From assembly GCA_018399755.1 (NCBI GenBank), contig JAGYOE010000004.1, positions 1 through 64,000 on the forward strand: a stretch of 64,000 nucleotides of DNA. The letters run 5' to 3'. The notes under the pieces were generated by a model. That model saw nothing but the letters and a program-made list of their open reading frames with translations, searched no databases and was not told the origin of the DNA. Made by a program: the position numbers and the translations under genes. Below, one piece after another: positions 45,605 to 56,268 of the stretch. Source of the DNA: Bacilli bacterium. GTDB lineage: Bacteria > Bacillota_I > Bacilli_A > Izemoplasmatales > Hujiaoplasmataceae. Each line of letters begins with the position of its first letter. The stretch's first letter is position 1.

Positions 45605-46585
45605 ATGATTAAAATTGGAGTTATTGGCGCAGGATTTATTGCAAATAAGTTTTGTGAAGCTGTAAATAAAGGTGAAATGGATGGAAAACTATACGCGATT
45701 GGATCTCGCGGTCTTAAAAAAGCTAAAGAATTCAAACAAAGACATAGGTTTATAAAAGCATATGGGTCTTATCAAGATCTTTACAATGATAAAGATATTG
45801 ATTTGATATATCTAGCTACTCCACATGGTTTACATTATAACCATATGATGGAAATACTTGATTATAAGAAAAATATTATTTGTGAAAAACCTTTTACCCT
45901 AAACGCTAAACAAGCAAAAGAAGTCTTTAATAAGGCAAAAGATAAAAATGTTTTTATTATGGAAGCTATGTGGACGAGATTTCTTCCAACTATTCGTGAA
46001 GTTAAAAAACTTATCACCGAAGATATCATTGGTGATGTTGTAAAACTCGAAGCCGACTTTTGCTTTAAACCTAATAAAAATGATGATAATCGCTTATTTC
46101 AACCTAAACTAGGCGGTGGTGCTTTATTAGATGTAGGGATTTATCCAATTACATTTGCCAATTTGTTTATGGGAAGACCTAAAAACTTTGATAGCGAAGT
46201 GAAAATGTATAAAACCGGTGTTGATATTGCAGAAACTATCTATTATAACTATCCTGATGGCCAAGCAATATTAAAAGCTGCACTAAACTATGAATTACCA
46301 CTTGAAGCTAGAATATCTGGCACAAAAGGAAAAGTAATAATTGAAGGTCTTCATGAAACAGAATCTGCTGTAATATATGATGAAAAAAGACAAACTTATA
46401 AAACGTATACAAATACCACATGATGCAAATGGATTTGAGTACGAAATAAAAGAAGCTTAGATTGTATCAATGCGGGAAAACGAGAAAGTGATATTGTATC
46501 TCATGCAATAACCTTATCTGTTTTGAAACAAATGGATCAAATTAGAGATAGTTGGAACTTCTATTACCCACACAAGAAAAACTAA
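45605..46585 (+). pseudogene. Gfo/Idh/MocA oxidoreductase, frameshifted near 3' end
   Basis: Intact to 46423 ('KIGVIGAGFIANKF','ICEKPFTLN'); then HDANGFEYEIKEA and DCINAGKRESDIVSHAITLSVLKQMDQIRDSWNFYYPHKKN continue in other frames up to 46585. Confidence 0.75.
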
Positions 46586-46596
46586 TTTAATACATC

Positions 46597-46626
46597 AAAA
46601 ACCCCACCAAGATTTGTGGGGTTTTA
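46597..46626 (+). terminator. Terminator after Gfo/Idh gene
   Basis: AAAACCCCAC-caagattt-GTGGGGTTTT. Confidence 0.8.
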
Positions 46627-46660
46627 CTATAAATAAGTATTAAACTTTTATTTATATGGT

Positions 46661-47831
46661 GTGAAGTCGATATCTTCAAATGCAGAATCTTCTTCATCTT
46701 TATAGCCTGTAGCAAAATTAAATCATATAAGTATTTTGTTTGTCATCAATTGTTAAAGTATCAATTGGTGAATAAGCTGTGTCAGCACCATCAATTGATG
46801 GACCTTCTTGAAACACCATTATCCCAATCTTCACCATCAATAATGTTTTTAGCGATTTGTACTGAGTCAGCAACTAATTTAGGAAGTATCTTAAATACTG
46901 TCATAGTTTGTGTTCCTTGACCAGCTTCTTCATCACCCATTAATGAAGCTAAAGCAGTGTTTGATGCATCTTGACCAGTTGTATAATAGTTTTCATATGC
47001 ATTATTCTCTAATTTAGAGAATTTAAACGAATAGCAAAATGAAGTATCATCATTTGGAGCCAATACATAAACATCTTCACTTGAATAATCGCCTAATGTA
47101 GCAACTAAAGCTGAAGCTTTTGTTGCTGCAGTTTGAGCATTCCAGTCAGTATCAACTGGTAACATAGCTTGTTGTAAAGCATCTTTTGCATCATCATCGA
47201 AAGTATCTTCAGTATAGAAGTCTAAATCAGTGAAAGTATCATCAACATTAATGATATTGAACATATCAAATTCAGGTTGAATTTCTTCCATTGCTCCACC
47301 AAAGAAATAAGTAGCATTTGGCCAGTCAGCAACTCTACCAGCAAAAATAGCTAAATCACAAGGATTTGTTTCTGAACATCCGTTTGCTTCTGCCATTTCA
47401 ACTAAGTGACCACCTTGAGCTTTTCCAACTTCCCAACTATTAAAAGTTGTATAATAGTCAGCTTTTGTTTCATCATCTTTCATAGCCATACGGTCATGTG
47501 CAATAAGAGTTACTCCAGCTTCATTTGCAGCTTGAGCAGCACCTGCACCAGAACCTTCCGCAGTTATAATGATTACTTCTGCGCCTTTAGCGATTAAAGC
47601 ATCTACGTTAGTTTTTTCTTTTGCTTCATCACCTTCTGAGAATAGGATTTCATACTCATATCCATCTCCTAAAGCATCTAATTCATCTTCAAAGAATCTA
47701 CCATCTTGATTTGCCCATCTTTCTTCAGATGCATCTGGTAATACTACACCAATTTTAATTACTTGACTATCACAACCTGCAAGAGGTAATAATAAAACTA
47801 GTGCAAAAACTAATACAATTAATTTCTTCAT
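46661..47831 (-). pseudogene. xylF: Sugar ABC transporter substrate-binding lipoprotein (xylose/ChvE type), frameshifted near 3' end
   Basis: Lipobox 'LPLAGCDS', periplasmic-binding fold; ORF stops at 46791 but FQEGPSIDGADTAYSPIDTLTIDDKQNTYMI and NFATGYKDEEDSAFEDIDFTPYK continue in other frames. Confidence 0.7.
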
Positions 47832-47860
47832 TTCATTCTCCTTTATAAAATTTTTTTATT

Positions 47861-47894
47861 TTTAAGTGTGATTACTATAATCACAAAACTTAAA
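47861..47894. promoter_or_regulatory. Intercistronic stem-loop between permease and binding-protein genes
   Basis: TTTAAGT-GTGATTA-cta-TAATCAC-aaa-ACTTAAA; not followed by a T-run on the coding (minus) strand. Confidence 0.5.
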
Positions 47895-49320
47895 CCTTAA
47901 TCATGTCTTGATAATCTTCTTCATTAGAAGATCTAATCTTATTCTTAATTCTACTATATTGAGACTTAGCGTTAGTCAATTCATATTCATATTCAATAAG
48001 TGGTTCGTCAGTTTTTTTGGCAGACGCTAATTTTTGCTTAGCTTCTTTAAGATTCTGCTTCGCTTTGGTGTATTCTTCAGCATATTTTCTTTTTGCATAA
48101 TACATTCCCACTAAATCAACAGGTCGAATATTTCTCGTATAAATATCAAAAACAACAGCCATTAACAAAACACTACCTAATACGATTGGTTCAATATTTG
48201 AATCAAATCCAGCTAATGCCATACCATTTTTTAATGACATAATAACAACAGCACCTATAACAGAGTTAACTATTTTACCAATACCTCCACTTGCAGAAGC
48301 ACCGCCAATAAATGTAGCCGCAATTGCATATAACTCCCAAAATGGTCCGTGATTAGGTGAAGTATTTTGTACATAAGACGCATACATTACCCCAGATATT
48401 AAAGCTAAAATACCCATTGAGATAAAAACTATAATAATAATTGTAGTTACTTTTATTCCTGACAATTCAGCTGCTTCAGGATTACCACCAACAGCATAAA
48501 TCCTTCGACCAAGAGTAGTTTTCGTAGTAAAGAAGAAATATACTAGCATAACCACCAGTGTAATTAACAGTAAATAAGATACTCCTCTATAAGAAGCTAA
48601 ATTAAAAGCAATAAACAATAAGACAAATATAACAAATAAAGTTTTTGTGATATAAATTTGTTTAGATTCGTTTTCGATACCAAGTTTTCTATTCTTTCGT
48701 CTTTTTAATATTGAAGATACAACAATTAAAATAACAATCAAAATACCCATTATAAAAGTAATCATATCTAATCCGCCTATTTTAGCAGTACTTAGATATC
48801 CAACTCCAATTTTATTAAAAAATTCATTTGAAGTAGGTATTGTTCTATTATTTGTCATTAACATTAAGAAGCCTTTAAAAATAAACATACCAGCTAGTGT
48901 AATAACAAAGGATGGAACTTTAATTTTAGCTACAAAAAACCCTTTGAAAATACCAACAAAAACAGTAATTAACAATGCGCTAAATAAGGCTAATGGTATT
49001 GAACCGTGAAGATTTTCAACCGAAACTACAACATAAGCGCCTAAAAACGCTCCAAGATAACCAACAGATAAATCAATTTGTCTAGTTACAATAACCAAAG
49101 TCATACCAACTGCTAAAACCGCTACATAAGCAGTTTGATTTAGCAAATTAGTAAAATTAATTGGTCCTAAAAATAAACCATTGGTCATAATCGCAAAGAT
49201 TAAAAATACTATAGTTAAAGCAATATACATTCCGTAATCACGAATGTTAGTTCTAAACATTGAAATGATTACATAAAAATATCTTAAAACAGGATTAATT
49301 TTCTTAATTTCGTTTTTCAT
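47890..49320 (-). CDS. xylH: Sugar ABC transporter permease (XylH-like) with C-terminal extension
   Basis: 'LNQTAYVAVLAVGMTLVIVTRQIDLSVGYLGAF', 'GGNPEAAELSGI', 'FIGGASASGGIGKIVNSVIGAV'. Confidence 0.88.
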   Translation of the reverse strand: MKNEIKKINPVLRYFYVIISMFRTNIRDYGMYIALTIVFLIFAIMTNGLFLGPINFTNLLNQTAYVAVLAVGMTLVIVTRQIDLSVGYLGAFLGAYVVVSVENLHGSIPLALFSALLITVFVGIFKGFFVAKIKVPSFVITLAGMFIFKGFLMLMTNNRTIPTSNEFFNKIGVGYLSTAKIGGLDMITFIMGILIVILIVVSSILKRRKNRKLGIENESKQIYITKTLFVIFVLLFIAFNLASYRGVSYLLLITLVVMLVYFFFTTKTTLGRRIYAVGGNPEAAELSGIKVTTIIIIVFISMGILALISGVMYASYVQNTSPNHGPFWELYAIAATFIGGASASGGIGKIVNSVIGAVVIMSLKNGMALAGFDSNIEPIVLGSVLLMAVVFDIYTRNIRPVDLVGMYYAKRKYAEEYTKAKQNLKEAKQKLASAKKTDEPLIEYEYELTNAKSQYSRIKNKIRSSNEEDYQDMIKV

Positions 49321-49333
49321 TTAATCTGTCCCC

Positions 49334-50860
49334 CTAAACAACAGTAGCTTTATGCATAATCTTTTCAGCTGTTGCTTCTTCTTTATCAAATTCTGCAGTT
49401 TGAAGTCCTTCAGCAATAACATAGATTCGATCACACATTCCTAAAATTTCTGGTAATTCTGAAGAAATAATTAAGATGCTCATTCCTTTAGAAACTAAAT
49501 CATTAATTATTGTATAAATTTCATATTTAGCACCAACATCAATTCCTCTCGTAGGTTCATCTAAGATAAGAATTTTTGGTTCGGCAAATAACCATTTAGC
49601 AACTTGAACTTTTTGTTGATTACCACCGCTTAAATTTTTAAGTTGCTGATATATCGAAGGGGTTTTAATATCTAAATCTTTAACGTATTTTTTAGCAAAG
49701 AAAGATTGTTTAAAGAAGTTTAATATTCCATTTTTTGAAATCTTTTTTAATGACGATAAACAGATATTTTGGCCAATATTTTCTCCAAGAATTAAACCAT
49801 CTTTTTTTCTATCTTCAGACACATATGCTATGCCATGTTTTATTGCTGCTTGAGGATGACTAAATTCTACATGTTTTTCATTAACAATAATACCGCCCGA
49901 AATCTTATATTCATCAATATTACCAAAAACACTATGAGCAAATTCCGTTCTACCAGCTCCCATAAGCCCGGATAGACCTACAACTTCGCCTTCTTTAAGT
50001 TTAATATTTGCATCATTAACTATATATCTATTTAAATTTCTGTCATATGCATTAAAGTGAATAGTTTCAAAAACTACTTTGCCACCTTTAAATTTTGGCC
50101 GTTCAGGAAAAATATCATCAATTTGTCTACCAACCATATGGCGAATAATTTCGTGCTCGTTAATTTCGTCAGAATCCATTCTTGTAATAACTTTTCCATC
50201 TCTTAGAATAGTTAATGAATCAGCAACAGCTTCGACTTCCCTTAATTTATGAGAAATCATAATTGAGGTTATTCCCTTTTTCTTCAGTTCAACCAAAAGA
50301 TTAAGTAAATTTTCACTATCATTTTCATTTAATGCAGCAGTTGGTTCATCTAAAATTAATAACTTAACATCTTGACTAAGTGCCTTAGCAATTTCTATTA
50401 ATTGTTGTTTACCAACACCCAAAGAACGGACTAAACTATCAAGATTAACATCTAAACCAACAATATCAAGGTATTTTTTAGCAAGTTTTTTAGTTTCAAT
50501 CCAATCAATAACACCTTGCTTATTGGCAACTTCATGCCCAACATAAATGTTTTCATAAACTGTCAAATCAGGAAACAATGCTAATTCTTGATTTATGATA
50601 ACAATACCTTCTTTAACAGAATCTTTAATTCCACTAAAATGTTTTATTTCTCCGTTAAATACAATGTCACCTGAGTATGAGCCGGAAGAATATATACCAC
50701 TTAAGACTTTCATTAAAGTTGATTTTCCTGCACCATTTTCGCCAACTATAAAATGAATTTCGCCTCTATCAACATGAATATCAACTTCATCTAAGGCTCT
50801 AACACCAGGAAATGTTTTAGTAATAGATCTCATCACTAAAATCTTTTCATTTTCAGACAA
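49334..50860 (-). CDS. xylG: Sugar ABC transporter ATP-binding protein (XylG-like)
   Basis: Two ABC domains: 'VGENGAGKSTLMKVLSG', 'LSGGNQQKVQVAKWL', 'LILDEPTRGIDVG'. Confidence 0.92.
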   Translation of the reverse strand: MSENEKILVMRSITKTFPGVRALDEVDIHVDRGEIHFIVGENGAGKSTLMKVLSGIYSSGSYSGDIVFNGEIKHFSGIKDSVKEGIVIINQELALFPDLTVYENIYVGHEVANKQGVIDWIETKKLAKKYLDIVGLDVNLDSLVRSLGVGKQQLIEIAKALSQDVKLLILDEPTAALNENDSENLLNLLVELKKKGITSIMISHKLREVEAVADSLTILRDGKVITRMDSDEINEHEIIRHMVGRQIDDIFPERPKFKGGKVVFETIHFNAYDRNLNRYIVNDANIKLKEGEVVGLSGLMGAGRTEFAHSVFGNIDEYKISGGIIVNEKHVEFSHPQAAIKHGIAYVSEDRKKDGLILGENIGQNICLSSLKKISKNGILNFFKQSFFAKKYVKDLDIKTPSIYQQLKNLSGGNQQKVQVAKWLFAEPKILILDEPTRGIDVGAKYEIYTIINDLVSKGMSILIISSELPEILGMCDRIYVIAEGLQTAEFDKEEATAEKIMHKATVV

Positions 50861-50900
50861 TTACTTCACCCCTGTCCTAATATATATTAATGTAAAAACT

Positions 50901-52361
50901 CTATAATCTAAAAATTTCTTTTACTTTTGGGTATATTATACCAAATTTCGAGTATTTATGACTATATTTTTTTACATTTTTTAAATTTTGTTTAAAACTT
51001 GAATCTATTTTAACCAACTTTTGACAAGCAGTTTGTACATCTTCAAAGTGTCCAACACCTATCATAGCTAATATTGCTGCCCCAAAAGCTGGCCCTTCTT
51101 CTGCTTTCATTGTGTATACTTCTACATCTAGAATATCAGCTATCATCTGAGCCCATACTTTACTCTTAGCTCCGCCACCAGTTATTCTTACAGAAGCAAT
51201 ATCTACACCTAACTTCCTTATTAGTTCAAAAGAATCTTTTAATGCAAAAGTGATTCCTTCAATTACAGCTCTGTCTAAATGTTCTTTTCTATGTGAAAGA
51301 TTCATTCCTAGAAACACTCCTTGTGCATAAGGATCATTTATCGGAGCTCTTTCTCCACTCAAATATGGTAAAAAGAATAAATCAGTATTAATATCAATAT
51401 CTTTTATATTATCAAAAAAGTCATCATAGTTGTAATTATTAAAAATACTTTCAGACCACCATTTAAGTGCTCCACCAGCATTTAACATTACGCTCATTAA
51501 ATGATATTTACCATTAGTATGGCAATAAGATTGAAAATAGCTTATATCATCTACCTTGAAACTATCAGAAGCTACAAAAATAACTCCACTTGTTCCTAAA
51601 GATATCGAGCTTTGTCCAGTTTTTACTATACCAGTACCTAAAGCACCAACAGCCTGATCACCACCACCTATAATAACGCTTACATCTTGAGATATGTTTA
51701 ATTGATTTTTAATCTCATTTTTAACTAATCCTATTTTTTCATAACTTTCATATACTTTAGGTAGTTGTTTAGTAGTTATATCAAGAATATTAAGCATTTC
51801 TTGACTATATTTTTTGTTCTTTACATCAAAATAAAGCGTTCCAGAAACATCACTCACATCTGTAGCAAATACTCCAGATAATTTATAAGCAAGATAATCT
51901 TTTGGTAACATTATTTTACTAATTTTATTAAAAATTTCAGGCTCATTGTTTTTCACCCATAAAATTTTAGGTGCAGTCAGACCTGTTAAAGCAATATTAC
52001 CAGTATTTTCTAATAAAAAATCTTTACCAATATCTTTATTTAAGTAATCAACTTCTTTTGATGTCCTTTGATCATTCCAAAGAATTGCGTTTCGTAATAC
52101 ATTATCACTTTTATCAAGCATTACTAAACCATGCATTTGTCCTGAAAAACTTATCGAAAGAATATCTTCTTCATAACCTTTAATTAATTCTTTCAATCCC
52201 AATAAACTTTTTTCATACCATTCATTAGGGTCTTGTTCCGCCCAAGAACTTTTTGGAATTATTAATTCATAACTTTTAGTTACTGTGTTTATAATATCTC
52301 CAGTTTCACTTAATAAGATTAATTTTACTCCTGAAGTGCCTAAATCAACTCCAATAAACAT
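50901..52361 (-). CDS. xylB: Xylulokinase
   Basis: 'GVDLGTSGVKLILL', 'SFSGQMHGLVMLD', 'TGGGAKSKVWAQMIADIL'. Confidence 0.92.
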   Translation of the reverse strand: MFIGVDLGTSGVKLILLSETGDIINTVTKSYELIIPKSSWAEQDPNEWYEKSLLGLKELIKGYEEDILSISFSGQMHGLVMLDKSDNVLRNAILWNDQRTSKEVDYLNKDIGKDFLLENTGNIALTGLTAPKILWVKNNEPEIFNKISKIMLPKDYLAYKLSGVFATDVSDVSGTLYFDVKNKKYSQEMLNILDITTKQLPKVYESYEKIGLVKNEIKNQLNISQDVSVIIGGGDQAVGALGTGIVKTGQSSISLGTSGVIFVASDSFKVDDISYFQSYCHTNGKYHLMSVMLNAGGALKWWSESIFNNYNYDDFFDNIKDIDINTDLFFLPYLSGERAPINDPYAQGVFLGMNLSHRKEHLDRAVIEGITFALKDSFELIRKLGVDIASVRITGGGAKSKVWAQMIADILDVEVYTMKAEEGPAFGAAILAMIGVGHFEDVQTACQKLVKIDSSFKQNLKNVKKYSHKYSKFGIIYPKVKEIFRL

Positions 52362-52369
52362 AAGTTTTC

Positions 52370-53689
52370 CTATCCGATAATGTATTGATTAATAATAGAT
52401 TCTAGTAGTTCTTGTCTTCCTGATTCATTTACTTGAAGATCTTTTTTATCATTAATATATTCTGCTAATTCTTTAAAACCAACTTTTCCATTTACAATGT
52501 CTTTACCAATGCCTTCATTATAAGAAGCATATCTTTTAGACAAATTATCTTCTAACACTTGATCTTCCCATAGTTTAGCAGCAATTTTTAATCCAGCAGC
52601 ATAAGCATCCATTCCTGCAATATGAGCATAAATTAAATCTTCAACTGTAAAAGAACTTCTTCTTACTTTAGCATCAAAGTTTAAACCACCAGTATTAAAG
52701 CCTCCACCCCTAATAATCTCATACATAGTCAAAGCTGTATTATAGATATCAGTAGGAAATTGATCTGTGTCCCAACCCAATAACAAATCACCTTGATTAG
52801 CATCAACACTACCTAGAGCATCATTATCAACCGCTAATCTAATTTCATGATTCATTGTATGAGTTGCTAAAGTTGCATGATTAGTTTCAATATTTAATTT
52901 AAAAGTGCCCATTAAATCATATTTTCTTAAAAAAGCTAATACTGTAGCACTATCAAAATCATACTGATGTTTTGTAGGCTCTTTTGGCTTAGGTTCAATA
53001 TAAAATTGACCTGTAAAACCAATTTCTTTAGCATAATCAACAGCCATATGTAAAAATCTTGCAAAATTATCTTGTTCAAGTTTCATATCTGTATTTAATA
53101 AAGTCTCGTAACCTTCTCTTCCGCCCCAAAAAGTATAACCTGCACCATTAAGTCTCTTGGTAATTTCCATAGCTTTTTTTACCTGTGCTCCAGCAAAGGC
53201 AAAAATATCAGCATTTGGACTAGTAGAAGCCCCATTAACAAAACGTTTATTGCTAAATAAATTAGCTGTTCCCCATAAAAGTTTAATGCCAGTTCTTTTC
53301 ATTTCCGCTTCAATTACATCAACTATTTCATCTAAGTTTTTGTTAGTTTCAGCTAAGGTTTCTCCTTCTGGCGCTATATCTCTGTCATGAAAACAAAAAT
53401 ACTCTAAACCTAATTTTTCCATAAATTCAAATGCAACCTTAACCCTAGTTTTGGCTCGTTTCATAGGATTTTTATTTAGTTCATCCCAAGGTCTTTCCAT
53501 AGTAGCATCTCCAAATGGATCAGTTCCATCCGCAACTAATGTATGCCAATAAGCCATAGAAAACTTTAAGTGTTCTTTCATTTTCTTACCTAAAACTTTT
53601 TCTTCAGGATTGTAATATTTAAATGCAAAAGGGTTTTTACTTTTTGAACCTTCAAATTTAATTTTGGGTATTTCCTTTAAAAATTCCAT
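52370..53689 (-). CDS. xylA: Xylose isomerase
   Basis: '[12 protein letters not shown]', '[16 protein letters not shown]', '[18 protein letters not shown]', '[10 protein letters not shown]'. Confidence 0.96.
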   Translation of the reverse strand: MEFLKEIPKIKFEGSKSKNPFAFKYYNPEEKVLGKKMKEHLKFSMAYWHTLVADGTDPFGDATMERPWDELNKNPMKRAKTRVKVAFEFMEKLGLEYFCFHDRDIAPEGETLAETNKNLDEIVDVIEAEMKRTGIKLLWGTANLFSNKRFVNGASTSPNADIFAFAGAQVKKAMEITKRLNGAGYTFWGGREGYETLLNTDMKLEQDNFARFLHMAVDYAKEIGFTGQFYIEPKPKEPTKHQYDFDSATVLAFLRKYDLMGTFKLNIETNHATLATHTMNHEIRLAVDNDALGSVDANQGDLLLGWDTDQFPTDIYNTALTMYEIIRGGGFNTGGLNFDAKVRRSSFTVEDLIYAHIAGMDAYAAGLKIAAKLWEDQVLEDNLSKRYASYNEGIGKDIVNGKVGFKELAEYINDKKDLQVNESGRQELLESIINQYIIG

Positions 53690-53794
53690 CTTTTTCTCCT
53701 TTATATCTAAAAATATATATCTTATTTATTGTATTTGCTAATCTATTTTTTTTATGATATATTCAAATTATAAAATTAATAGGTTGGTGATGAT

Positions 53795-54946
53795 ATGAAA
53801 ACTCATAATTCTAAATCCATAAAAATTCAAAATAACAAATTAGTTGTAGAAAAAATTGTTGAATTACGAGAAACATCTCGTAGTGAATTAGCCAAAATTA
53901 CTACACTTAATAAAGCCACTATTTCTACAATAGTTAATGAGCTTATAGACAGAAAAATTGTAAATGAAACTAATAAAACTTATAAAACCTATGGTAGAAG
54001 CGCAAAAATTATCGAATTAAACAAAAATGTTGGTCGTATTATTAGTATTGAATTATTAACTAATTCTATTTATGGTGTAATTGCTAATCTATATGGTGAA
54101 ATACTATATGAAATTAATACAGAAGTTGAAAGCCCTGATTTTAGCATCTATTTAAAAAAGATAATTAAAACAATAGATAAATTAAAAACTAATACCTATG
54201 ATTCAACCTATGGAATTATAGGTATTGGCGTAGGAGTTTATGGGATTTTATCAAATGATAAAAAAATTAAATTTGCTACTTTTACCTCTTGGAAGGATAT
54301 TGAACTAAAAAAAATAATTGAAGACTACACCGGGATTAAAACCTATGTTGAAAACGAAGCAAATATATCAGCCTTAGGCGAAAAAATAGTTTACCATCAT
54401 TTCCCAAACTTAACTTCTCTAAATATTGGTATAGGTGTCGGTATGGGTATAGTTATTGACGATAAATTATATACCGGTGAGGATGGTTATGCTGGTGAAA
54501 TAGGTCATACTATCTTAATACCAAATGGTAAAAAATGCGTTTGCGGAAACTATGGATGTTTAGAAAGATACATTTCCGATACCGGTATAGAAGAAAAATA
54601 TTATGAATTAGCTAAAAAAAATATATCAATCAATAAATTTATAGAATTATATAAAAAAGACGATAAAACTGCAAAAATAATATATAATCAATTTGTCGAA
54701 TATTTAAGTATTACCGTTAATAATATCTGCCAAATTTTAAATCCTAGCGCAATAATTATAAACAGTAAAATTGCCGAAGAAATTTCTGAAACAATTTCTT
54801 TAATAAAAAACAAAATCAGATCAAAAATAGTAAATTTAGAAGTCTTAACAATTTCTTCATATAAACAAAAAACTAATGTTTTAGGGTTAACACATATTTT
54901 AATTCAAGATTTTCTTGAAATTGATAATTATAAAGTACCAGTATAA
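53795..54946 (+). CDS. xylR: ROK family transcriptional repressor, probable XylR
   Basis: N-terminal HTH 'TSRSELAKITTLNKATISTIVNELIDRKIV'; ROK 'GYAGEIGHTILIPNGKKCVCGNYGCLERYIS'; divergent from xylA. Confidence 0.88.
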   Translation: MKTHNSKSIKIQNNKLVVEKIVELRETSRSELAKITTLNKATISTIVNELIDRKIVNETNKTYKTYGRSAKIIELNKNVGRIISIELLTNSIYGVIANLYGEILYEINTEVESPDFSIYLKKIIKTIDKLKTNTYDSTYGIIGIGVGVYGILSNDKKIKFATFTSWKDIELKKIIEDYTGIKTYVENEANISALGEKIVYHHFPNLTSLNIGIGVGMGIVIDDKLYTGEDGYAGEIGHTILIPNGKKCVCGNYGCLERYISDTGIEEKYYELAKKNISINKFIELYKKDDKTAKIIYNQFVEYLSITVNNICQILNPSAIIINSKIAEEISETISLIKNKIRSKIVNLEVLTISSYKQKTNVLGLTHILIQDFLEIDNYKVPV

Positions 54947-54962
54947 TTTTTCTAACTCAAAT

Positions 54963-54983
54963 TTAGTTTATCATTTAAACTAA
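54963..54983. promoter_or_regulatory. Putative XylR operator (or weak terminator)
   Basis: TTAGTTTA-tcatt-TAAACTAA perfect inverted repeat between xylR and the aldo/keto reductase. Confidence 0.5.
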
Positions 54984-55126
54984 GTTTTGTAAATATGAAA
55001 TATAAAATTTTTAAAATTTATTTTTATCTCAGTAAATAAACGTTTTTTCTCAATTCATTCTCAGTTCAATTGTTTAGACATATCAAATATTTATGATAGA
55101 ATATATATGAAAAAGGAGATGATTTT

Positions 55127-56110
55127 ATGAATTATAGACGATTTGGAAAAACCAATTTAAAAATATCAGAAATTTCACTAGGAACTTGGCAACTCGGCGG
55201 AAAATGGGGAGACCCTTTTGATAAAGAAGTTGCATATAATACCTTACAATCAGCATATGAAAAAGGTATCAATTGTTTTGACACTGCAGATGTATATCAA
55301 GATCAAGAAAGCGAAAAAGCAATCGGAGAATTTTTAAAAACTAAAGATAATCCACCATTTGTTATAACTAAAACAGGAAGACAATTAGACCCTCACACAG
55401 CTAAAGGTTATAACGAAAAAAATATAAAAAAATTTATTAATGACTCTAGAAAAAGACTAGGAGTAGATGCTTTGGATATGGTTTTATTGCATTGCCCTCC
55501 AACTGATGTTTATTATCAACCTCAAGTATTTAAGTTTTTAGATAAATTTAAAGAAAAAGGCTTAATCAAAAGATACGGCGTTAGTGTAGAAAGAATTGAA
55601 GAAGGTCTTAAAGCTATGAATTATCCTGGCGTAGAAGCAATCGAAATTATTTTTAATATGTTTAGACTTAGACCTGCAGAACTCTTCTTTGAACAAGCTA
55701 AAAAACGTGATATCGCTGTTATTGTAAGGGTTCCTCTAGCTAGTGGATTGTTAACAGGTAAGTTTAATAAAAACACCAAATTTGGACCTAATGATCATAG
55801 AACTTTTAATCGTGAAGGTGAAGCTTTCGATAAAGGCGAAACTTTTAGTGGTGTTGATTATGAGCTTGGATTAAAAGCAGTTGAAGAGCTTAAAAAAGTA
55901 TTCAAAACTGATAATTTAGCCCCTTATGCTTTAAGATATATTTTAATGTATGATGCTGTCAGTACAGTAATTCCTGGTGCTAGCAAAGAAAGTCATATTA
56001 AAAATAATGTTTTAGCTGCTGAATTACCTGAATTATCTAGCAAACAAATGGCTGAAGTAAAAAGAATTTATGATACTTATATTAAGGATCCTGTTCATCA
56101 TTTATGGTAA
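55127..56110 (+). CDS. Aldo/keto reductase
   Basis: 'MNYRRFGKTNLKISEISLGTWQLGG', 'CFDTADVYQDQESEKAIGEFL', 'STVIPGASKESHI'. Confidence 0.92.
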   Translation: MNYRRFGKTNLKISEISLGTWQLGGKWGDPFDKEVAYNTLQSAYEKGINCFDTADVYQDQESEKAIGEFLKTKDNPPFVITKTGRQLDPHTAKGYNEKNIKKFINDSRKRLGVDALDMVLLHCPPTDVYYQPQVFKFLDKFKEKGLIKRYGVSVERIEEGLKAMNYPGVEAIEIIFNMFRLRPAELFFEQAKKRDIAVIVRVPLASGLLTGKFNKNTKFGPNDHRTFNREGEAFDKGETFSGVDYELGLKAVEELKKVFKTDNLAPYALRYILMYDAVSTVIPGASKESHIKNNVLAAELPELSSKQMAEVKRIYDTYIKDPVHHLW

Positions 56111-56140
56111 TATAATTAATCTTAAACTAAATTAACCTTT

Positions 56141-56176
56141 TAGGATTATTTGTCTTCTGATAGATAATCCTATTTT
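56141..56176 (+). terminator. Terminator after aldo/keto reductase
   Basis: TAGGATTAT...ATAATCCTA then TTTTATTTTT. Confidence 0.7.
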
Positions 56177-56268
56177 ATTTTTAATAATTACAAAATATTT
56201 AAAATTGTGATATCATTATTAATGGTATAATTATCTAGAAATATTTTATTAATCACGGAGGAAACAAA

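Noticed and set aside
45080-45735. Minus-strand ORFs opposite the Gfo/Idh genes
   Set aside because: Antisense shadows; no start signals or homology.
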